This document shows, in pieces, positions 40,160 through 45,435 of a stretch of DNA of 45,435 nucleotides; the stretch's first letter is position 1, and every line of letters begins with the position of its first letter. The DNA comes from Butyrivibrio sp. Its GTDB lineage: Bacteria > Bacillota > Clostridia > Lachnospirales > Lachnospiraceae. A program made the position numbers and the translations under genes. The notes below the pieces were generated by a model. It made no database searches, had not been told where the DNA came from, and worked only from the letters and a program-made list of their open reading frames with translations. The DNA lies in the NCBI GenBank assembly GCA_015056585.1, contig SVFZ01000064.1, positions 1 through 45,435 of the forward strand, in the 5' to 3' direction.

Positions 40160-41095
40160 ATGATAGATGTTTGTTTACTTGGAACCGGCGGAATGATGCC
40201 GCTTCCTAACCGTTTTCTCACTTCTTTGTACGTGAGATACAACGGAAAATGTGTGCTGGTGGACTGCGGTGAAGCTACACAGATTGCCATGAAAAAGAAG
40301 GGGCTTAGCTCAAAGCCTATTGATGTTATATGCTTTACGCATTATCACGCGGATCACATCAGCGGACTTCCCGGAATGCTGCTTACCATGGGTAATGCAG
40401 AGAGGACAGAGCCTCTTTTGATGATAGGGCCGAAAGGGCTTGAAAGAGTTGTTAATTCGCTCAGAGTTATCGCTCCGGAGCTGCCTTTTGAGATTGTATT
40501 CAAGGAAATATCCGGCGATGAAATGTCTTTTGACTTCGACAAGGAAGGAATGCCGGGATTTAGCATTACTGCCTTTAAGGTCAACCACAACATCACCTGC
40601 TATGGCTATAGTTTTAATCTGTCGAGGCAGGGCAAATTCAATGTGGAAGCCGCTCAGGCAAATGGTATAGACAGGAAGTACTGGAACAGCCTTCAGAAGG
40701 GCAATACGATCACGCTTGATGATGGAAGAGTATTTACGCCTGACATGGTGCTTGGGGAAGCAAGAAAAGGCATAAAACTTACGTATACTACGGATACAAG
40801 GCCTACTGACAGCATTGTCAGGAATGCGGCGGATTCAGATCTTTTTATCTGCGAGGGAATGTACGGCGAGCCGGATAAGGTGGCAAAGGCCAAGGAATAC
40901 AAGCATATGACATTCTACGAAGCCGCAAGGATGGCGAGGGATGCTAAGGTAAAAGAGATGTGGCTTACACATTACAGCCCGTCACTGGTTAATCCAATGG
41001 AATTCATGGAGGACACCAAAAAGATCTTTGCAAACTCCATCGCAGCCAAAGATGGAAGAAGCGTGGAGCTTAGATTTGAGGGAGAAAAAGACTGA
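40160..41095 (+). CDS. rnz: Ribonuclease Z
   Basis: 311 residues, metallo-beta-lactamase fold. It removes the 3' trailer of tRNA precursors. Zinc ligands are visible in FTHYHADHISG (H61, H63, D65, H66), with FKVNHNITCYGYSF supplying a further His, YTTDTRPTD the bridging Asp, and LWLTHYSP-type ending (MWLTHYSPSL) the last His. It lacks the CCA-discriminating details needed for substrate choice; the two tRNAs in this window lack encoded CCA, the kind of precursor RNase Z processes. It sits between tsaB and tsaD genes, consistent with a tRNA-maturation operon. Confidence 0.9.
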   Translation: MIDVCLLGTGGMMPLPNRFLTSLYVRYNGKCVLVDCGEATQIAMKKKGLSSKPIDVICFTHYHADHISGLPGMLLTMGNAERTEPLLMIGPKGLERVVNSLRVIAPELPFEIVFKEISGDEMSFDFDKEGMPGFSITAFKVNHNITCYGYSFNLSRQGKFNVEAAQANGIDRKYWNSLQKGNTITLDDGRVFTPDMVLGEARKGIKLTYTTDTRPTDSIVRNAADSDLFICEGMYGEPDKVAKAKEYKHMTFYEAARMARDAKVKEMWLTHYSPSLVNPMEFMEDTKKIFANSIAAKDGRSVELRFEGEKD

Positions 41096-41184
41096 CGGAC
41101 GAATAGAGATCGCTGAAAGTATAATGTAGTGAAAGGGGTCAGTGCCAAAAGTTTGGTATGCATTTGGCGCAGAAATGAGGGGAA

Positions 41185-41760
41185 ATGGAAAAACAAGGAG
41201 TGGGTTCTGCAGTTCTAAAATCTGTCATTCTGGTGGTTTTGGGAGCCGTGGTGATACTTGGGGCGTATCTTATCCTGACAAGGGGGAAAAGACCTGCCAA
41301 GGAAGAAAACTACGTGCTTACCACAGTTGATGAGATCACCACCACAGATCTTAACAGGAACTATCCGGCGGATGCCAGGATGGTTGTGGATTTATACGGC
41401 AAGATCATGAGAACTCTCTACAGAGAGACCTATACAGATGAGCAGCAGGACAAGATGATCGAGGTACTTTCGGGTATCATGGATGATGAACTTCTTGATA
41501 ATCAGGTCAATTTTTCCAAATCCATAAAGAGTGAGGTCAAGGAGCGCAAAGATGGAGATTACTCCATTGCAACCTACGTCGTTCAGGCTAAAGAGCCGGA
41601 TGTGGTCAAGGTGGATGGCAAAAAAATGTGCAATGTGGAGTGCCTTTTTTCCCTGAGAAAAAGCACCAAGCACATTGTGGTAACTTACCAGTTTGTCATG
41701 AGAATGGACAGCGAAGGAAAATGGAAGATTCTTGGCTGGACCGTGAAGGCGGACGAATAA
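41185..41760 (+). CDS. Unknown membrane-anchored protein
   Basis: 191 residues. One transmembrane helix (AVLKSVILVVLGAVVILGAYLIL, about 9-31) followed by a basic stop-transfer-like GKRPAK, then a soluble domain of about 150 residues with mixed alpha/beta pattern ending in GKWKILGWTVKADE. The second half (SEVKERKDGDYSIATYVVQA, then VVTYQFVMRMDSEGKWKILGW) resembles an NTF2-like or lipoprotein-type beta sheet, but I do not recognise the family. It has no lipobox. It lies between rnz and tsaD in the same orientation with short gaps, so it is probably in the same transcript; no functional link to tRNA modification can be shown. Confidence 0.75.
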   Translation: MEKQGVGSAVLKSVILVVLGAVVILGAYLILTRGKRPAKEENYVLTTVDEITTTDLNRNYPADARMVVDLYGKIMRTLYRETYTDEQQDKMIEVLSGIMDDELLDNQVNFSKSIKSEVKERKDGDYSIATYVVQAKEPDVVKVDGKKMCNVECLFSLRKSTKHIVVTYQFVMRMDSEGKWKILGWTVKADE

Positions 41761-41843
41761 CTTGGGATAATGCACTTGCCGGGCGGATGGAGGATCCGGA
41801 CGCTTTTGCAGGGGTAAAATGATAGAGATTTTTGAGGCAGGAT

Positions 41844-43019
41844 ATGAATATAGATAAGAACGTGGAAGAAGATGGTGTCATCTTCATGTCCATAAAGGAT
41901 GATACAAATACAGAGGGCACTGAAAATGCCGGCAGGAAGCCAAAAACCGATGGAGAACTTTCCGGCAGCAGGGAAAAAGAGGATATACTGATTCTTGCAA
42001 TTGAGAGTTCCTGCGATGAATCGGCAGCAGCTGTGGTAAAAAACGGCAGAGAAGTTCTGTCTAATATTATTTCATCTCAGATTGCGCTTCATACTATTTA
42101 TGGTGGTGTTGTGCCTGAGATCGCCTCAAGAAAACATGTTGAGAAAATGAATGGGTGCATCAGAGCTGCACTTTCGGAAGCCAAGGTTACCCTGGATGAT
42201 ATAGATGCAGTTGCGGTTACTTATGGCCCCGGGCTTGTGGGAGCTCTTTTGGTGGGAGTTTCGGAGGCAAAGGCTATTGCATTTGCAACCGGTAAGCCAC
42301 TTATCGGTGTTCATCATATTGAAGGTCATATCAGCGCCAACTTTATTGAGAATAAAGATCTGGAGCCTCCTTTTGTGTGCCTTGTGGTATCGGGAGGCCA
42401 TTCACATCTTGTGGTGGTCAAAGACTACGGAGTTTATGAGATAATTGGCCAGACCAGGGACGATGCGGCAGGAGAAGCCTTTGACAAGGTGGCCAGGGCT
42501 ATAGGACTTGGATATCCCGGCGGACCAAAGATTGACAAGGCAGCCAAGGAGGGAAATCCCGATGCATTCTCTTTTCCCCAGGCTAAGATCGGAGATGCGG
42601 AATATGACTTCTCATTTAGCGGCTTGAAATCATCGGTTCTTAACATAATCAATCAGGCCAAGATGCAGGGGCAGGAGCTTGTTCAGGCTGATGTGGCAGC
42701 TTCTTTCCAAAAAGCAGTAGTTGAGGTTCTGGTGGGACATGCCATCAAGGCCTGCAAGGAGTACGGCTACGATAAGCTTGCCATAGCCGGCGGAGTTGCT
42801 TCGAATTCGGGGCTTAGAGAGCTTATGGAAAAAGAGTGCGCAGCTAACAATATAAAATTTTATCGCCCTTCGCCGGTTCTTTGTACCGATAATGCGGCAA
42901 TGATCGGTGCTGCAGCTTACTATGAGTATAAAAAAGGTGTCAGATTCGGTCTTGATATGAATGCGGTGCCGAACCTTCCGCTTGGAGACAGGGAACGCAG
43001 ATTTCATGCCGGCAAGTGA
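41844..43019 (+). CDS. tsaD: tRNA N6-adenosine threonylcarbamoyltransferase
   Basis: 391 residues from ATG 41844, with GAGG 6 nt upstream; a TTG at 41832 is an alternative. The first 50 residues are a charged extension absent from most TsaD proteins, so a start nearer the core is also possible. The core begins [16 protein letters not shown]. Metal ligands H158 and H162 are in [24 protein letters not shown] ([13 protein letters not shown]), [29 protein letters not shown] and [12 protein letters not shown] are all conserved. With TsaB, TsaE and an unlinked TsaC it makes t6A37 in tRNA. Confidence 0.94.
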   Translation: MNIDKNVEEDGVIFMSIKDDTNTEGTENAGRKPKTDGELSGSREKEDILILAIESSCDESAAAVVKNGREVLSNIISSQIALHTIYGGVVPEIASRKHVEKMNGCIRAALSEAKVTLDDIDAVAVTYGPGLVGALLVGVSEAKAIAFATGKPLIGVHHIEGHISANFIENKDLEPPFVCLVVSGGHSHLVVVKDYGVYEIIGQTRDDAAGEAFDKVARAIGLGYPGGPKIDKAAKEGNPDAFSFPQAKIGDAEYDFSFSGLKSSVLNIINQAKMQGQELVQADVAASFQKAVVEVLVGHAIKACKEYGYDKLAIAGGVASNSGLRELMEKECAANNIKFYRPSPVLCTDNAAMIGAAAYYEYKKGVRFGLDMNAVPNLPLGDRERRFHAGK

Positions 43020-43115
43020 CAGTAAAAAAATTGTTGTCATTTGGGTGATTTTGTAGATCATTTATAGCTTTGCGATAGTTCTTTTACCATAAACACAGAT
43101 TGATTGGGGGCATCT

Positions 43116-43829
43116 ATGAAGACTGTAGCGGTTGTGCTGGCGGCAGGTAGCGGCAGCAGAATGAATTCCGATGTGAAAAAGCAGTACATGGAGATTGGCG
43201 GGAAACCGCTTATTTACTATTCCTTGAAGACCTTTGAGGAGAGTATGATCGACGATATTGTACTGGTTGTTTCAAAGGGCGATATTGATTATGTTCGCAC
43301 GGAGATTGTACAGAAATACGGCTTTGACAAGGTGACTGCTATTGTGGAAGGCGGCCTTTACCGCTACCATAGTGTAAGATTGGGGCTTGAGGCGGCAGCT
43401 CCTGACTGCGACTACGCTTTTATCCATGACGGAGCAAGACCTTTTGTGACGAAGGATATTATCTTACGTGCACTCCATGCTGTAAAGGAATACGGCGCAT
43501 GCGTTGTGGGTATGCCGGTTAAGGATACCATTAAAATTGCTGATGAAAAGGGCTTTGCGGCAACAACACCTGACAGGAATCTTACATGGATGGTGCAGAC
43601 TCCGCAGGTCTTTTCCTATAAAATGATCCTTGAACTTTATCAAAGACTCGACCGGGAAGAGGGAGAACTGATGGCTAAGGGCATCAATATCACTGATGAT
43701 GCCATGGTTGTGGAATATTTCAGCGACAAGAAGATAAAGCTTGTGGAAGGGGCTTACACAAACATCAAGATAACCACACCGGAGGATATTCCGGCAGCAG
43801 AGGCGATTCTGAAAGAATGGAAGTCTTGA
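43116..43829 (+). CDS. ispD: 2-C-methyl-D-erythritol 4-phosphate cytidylyltransferase
   Basis: 237 residues from ATG 43116, with GGGGG at 43106-43110; an in-frame TTG at 43104 overlaps this site. It makes CDP-methylerythritol in the MEP pathway to isoprenoids, and so to the undecaprenyl carrier. VVLAAGSGSRMNSDVKKQYM carries the CTP-binding loop; FIHDGARPFV, VVGMPVKDTIKI, VQTPQVFSY, DDAMVVEYFSDKKIKLVEGA and NIKITTPEDI are diagnostic. Some surface-polysaccharide loci carry related ribitol-phosphate cytidylyltransferases (TarI); the full IspD motif set and location outside the polysaccharide cluster favour IspD. Confidence 0.88.
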   Translation: MKTVAVVLAAGSGSRMNSDVKKQYMEIGGKPLIYYSLKTFEESMIDDIVLVVSKGDIDYVRTEIVQKYGFDKVTAIVEGGLYRYHSVRLGLEAAAPDCDYAFIHDGARPFVTKDIILRALHAVKEYGACVVGMPVKDTIKIADEKGFAATTPDRNLTWMVQTPQVFSYKMILELYQRLDREEGELMAKGINITDDAMVVEYFSDKKIKLVEGAYTNIKITTPEDIPAAEAILKEWKS

Positions 43830-43905
43830 TGAATCGGGAGTCTCATGCTTTAATTCGACATTTTTTACCCTTATATCATTAAATGGATTCAGGTGGAACA
43901 TTAAA

Positions 43906-44958
43906 GTGAAAGTATTGATGGTTGGTCCGGATCGCGGAGTTCACGGCGGAATTTCGGCCGTGGTGAATGAATTATACGACGCGGGACTTGGGAATCAGAT
44001 TGATCTTGAATATATAGGCACCATGAAGGAAGGCAGCCGGTTCAACAAACTTGTTGTGGCTGGCTGTGCTTTTTTGCGCTTTCTCGTGGCGCTTCCATCG
44101 GCGGACGTTGTCCATGTACATTTTTCTTCGGATTCAAGCTTTGTGAGGAAGTCATACTTTATAAAGGCAGCCCATAAGTTTGGAAAAAAAATTGTTCTTC
44201 ACCAGCACGGTGGTGACTTCAAGAATTATTACGGAAAAGAACTGGATGCAAAAGGCAGAAAACGCGTAAAGAATATCCTTGAAATGGGGGATGTCATGCT
44301 GGTTCTGACTAAGTCGTGGAAGGATTTCTTTAGTGGCATCGTGGATCAATCTATGATCGAAGTTTTTCCAAACGGTGTGAGGACCGTGGGATGCGCGGCT
44401 TCTGAAGAGTTTGAAAAGGATTACAGCAAGATTCTTTTCCTTGGAAGAATATGCAAGGACAAGGGAATAGACGAACTTCTTGAAGCTGTGGAAGATATTT
44501 ATAGGAGCGGAAGGAAAGTAAAGCTTCTTGTCGGCGGTATTTTTGAAGAACGGGGTTATAGAGAAAAGATAGCATCGGCCGGTGCTTTTGCTGAGTATAT
44601 CGGCTGGGTTTCAGGGCAGGAAAAAGACAAATATCTGCAGGAATGTGGAATTTTGGCGCTGCCGTCGTATTATGAGGGTTTTGGAATTGTGGTTATAGAA
44701 GCAATGCTTCATAGATCTGCTGTTGTGGCAAGTTGTGTGGGCGGTATCCCTGATATTATAGATGACGGGATAAACGGAATGCTTGTTCCTGCTAAGGATC
44801 CAAAAGCTCTTGAAGAATCACTTATAAAGCTTATAGATGATAATAAACTGGCAAAAGAGCTGGGGGAAAACGGAAGGAACAAGGTTGTTGAGCACTATTC
44901 CGTTGAGGAGAATATAAAGAGGCTGATAGAAATTTATACGAACCTGACATGCGATTGA
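43906..44958 (+). CDS. GT4 family glycosyltransferase
   Basis: 350 residues, GT-B fold. GTG start with AGGTGGA (43891-43897) 8 nt upstream. The N-terminal half binds acceptor: MVGPDRGVHGGISAVVNELY, VVHVHFSSDSSFVRK, VLHQHGGDF. The C-terminal half binds donor: ILFLGRICKDKGIDELLEA, YIGWVSG, ALPSYYEGFGIVVIEAM with the E-x7-E motif, and GGIPDIIDDGINGMLV. Retaining GT4 enzymes use UDP-, GDP- or ADP-sugars; the donor is not readable. It is separate from the main polysaccharide locus, follows ispD, and may belong to a further glycan locus or work alone. Confidence 0.88.
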   Translation: MKVLMVGPDRGVHGGISAVVNELYDAGLGNQIDLEYIGTMKEGSRFNKLVVAGCAFLRFLVALPSADVVHVHFSSDSSFVRKSYFIKAAHKFGKKIVLHQHGGDFKNYYGKELDAKGRKRVKNILEMGDVMLVLTKSWKDFFSGIVDQSMIEVFPNGVRTVGCAASEEFEKDYSKILFLGRICKDKGIDELLEAVEDIYRSGRKVKLLVGGIFEERGYREKIASAGAFAEYIGWVSGQEKDKYLQECGILALPSYYEGFGIVVIEAMLHRSAVVASCVGGIPDIIDDGINGMLVPAKDPKALEESLIKLIDDNKLAKELGENGRNKVVEHYSVEENIKRLIEIYTNLTCD

Positions 44959-45001
44959 TGGGATGACTGAAATGCAGACAAAATGCGGTTTTGCGATGAA
45001 A

Positions 45002-45038
45002 AGCCGGAAACTGATTACATGCAGAATCGTTTACGGCT
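45002..45038 (+). terminator. Possible weak terminator after the GT4 gene
   Basis: AGCCGGAAAC (45002-45011) pairs with GTTTACGGCT (45029-45038), nine of ten pairs, but only GATTT follows. It could also simply separate the gene from the tRNA promoter. Confidence 0.35.
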
Positions 45039-45090
45039 GATTTAAAAAGCGATTTATTATAAAAACTTTAAAAAAAATTGAAAAACATGC

Positions 45091-45119
45091 TTGACATGTT
45101 AGGCGTGCTTTGTTAATAT
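45091..45119 (+). promoter_or_regulatory. Consensus promoter of the tRNA-Ser pair
   Basis: TTGACA (45091-45096), 17-bp spacer, TAATAT (45114-45119), about 75 bp before the first tRNA. No terminator lies between the two tRNAs, so both are probably on one transcript. Confidence 0.85.
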
Positions 45120-45193
45120 AAATCTTGCGCTGCGGCGAGCGCGGTAAGCACTCAAGCAGAGCGGTTCTTATTTAAATATGAATAAGACAACTC

Positions 45194-45279
45194 GGAGCGA
45201 TATCGAAGCGGTCATAACGAGGCGGTCTTGAAAACCGTTTGGCGGCAACGCCACAAGGGTTCGAATCCCTTTCGCTCCG
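45194..45279 (+). tRNA. tRNA-Ser (anticodon UGA)
   Basis: Acceptor GGAGCGA (45194-45200) pairs with TCGCTCC (45272-45278), discriminator G. The anticodon loop CTTGAAA places TGA at 45229-45231 (reads UCA and related codons). The long variable arm (GGCGGCAACGCC) marks a class II tRNA. T-loop GGTTCGAATCC is canonical. CCA is not encoded. Confidence 0.95.
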
Positions 45280-45333
45280 CTTAATTATGAACACGCTGCT
45301 AACAATATAATAATTATTGTGATCAACTATTTT

Positions 45334-45422
45334 GCAGAAGTACTCAAGTGGTTGAAGAGACACCCCTGGAAAGGGTGCAGGTCGTTAATAGCGGCGCGAG
45401 GGTTCAAATCCCTCCTTCTGCG
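45334..45422 (+). tRNA. tRNA-Ser (anticodon GGA)
   Basis: Acceptor GCAGAAG (45334-45340) pairs with CTTCTGC (45415-45421), discriminator G. Anticodon stem CACCC/GGGTG with loop CTGGAAA gives GGA at 45368-45370 (reads UCC/UCU). A long variable arm and the T-loop GGTTCAAATCC identify a class II serine tRNA. CCA is not encoded. Confidence 0.95.
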
Positions 45423-45435
45423 TTGCCTTATGCAA

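Noticed and set aside
43116..43829. TarI-type ribitol-5-phosphate cytidylyltransferase for a teichoic acid
   Set aside because: The motif set fits IspD, and no TarJ, TarF or CDP-ribitol polymerase gene is nearby.

Overview
The window reads as a chromosomal segment of a low-to-moderate GC, Gram-positive Firmicute, most likely a Lachnospiraceae member of the Butyrivibrio type. This is an inference from gene content: an LCP ligase, a RelQ synthetase, a TsaB-RimI fusion, a RibU gene behind an FMN riboswitch, an anchored GH25 muramidase with Ig-like repeats, and consensus TTGACA-17-TAATAT promoters. No transposase, integrase, phage gene or CRISPR array was seen.

Region 1 (1-4675) is a membrane and exported-protein module. 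It holds two tandem SGNH-like proteins (the second seems to lack the catalytic serine), two overlapping half-size DMT/EamA-type membrane proteins, and a large polytopic protein that resembles a GT-C glycosyltransferase. It looks like machinery that decorates a surface polymer outside the membrane. The leader of the first gene has a 12-bp hairpin placed so that looping it out would bring a purine-rich ribosome-binding site to normal spacing.

Region 2 (4680-10311) has a 1306-residue cell-surface muramidase with a very acidic cytoplasmic tail, its own promoter and a strong terminator. It is followed by a compact two-gene unit: an HTH regulator with an unassigned C-terminal domain and a 268-residue HipA-like kinase, a candidate toxin-antitoxin or phospho-signalling pair.

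Region 3 (10336-31002) is a large secondary cell-wall polysaccharide locus. It contains rfbB, rfbA and rfbC (dTDP-sugar supply, with rfbD absent), an ABC exporter whose ATPase carries a C-terminal Wzt-like extension, a methyltransferase joined to a kinase-like domain that recalls the WbdD chain terminators of Gram-negative O-antigens, five GT2 glycosyltransferase proteins, a phosphoglucomutase, a polyprenyl-phosphate sugar transferase and an LCP ligase. Together these suggest priming on undecaprenyl phosphate, chain growth, length control by end-capping, cap-dependent export, and attachment to peptidoglycan.

Region 4 (31042-37135) has relQ, a 558-bp gene-free stretch packed with repeats and hairpins, a coiled-coil membrane protein, a LysM-G5-M23 envelope protein, murA and a convergent HD-GYP gene. 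A roughly 207-bp imperfect palindrome with a bidirectional terminator at its centre separates the last two.

Region 5 (37221-45435) is mostly housekeeping: FMN riboswitch and ribU, tsaE, tsaB-rimI, rnz, an unknown anchored protein, tsaD, ispD, a GT4 glycosyltransferase, and two tandem serine tRNAs (UGA and GGA anticodons) behind a consensus promoter.
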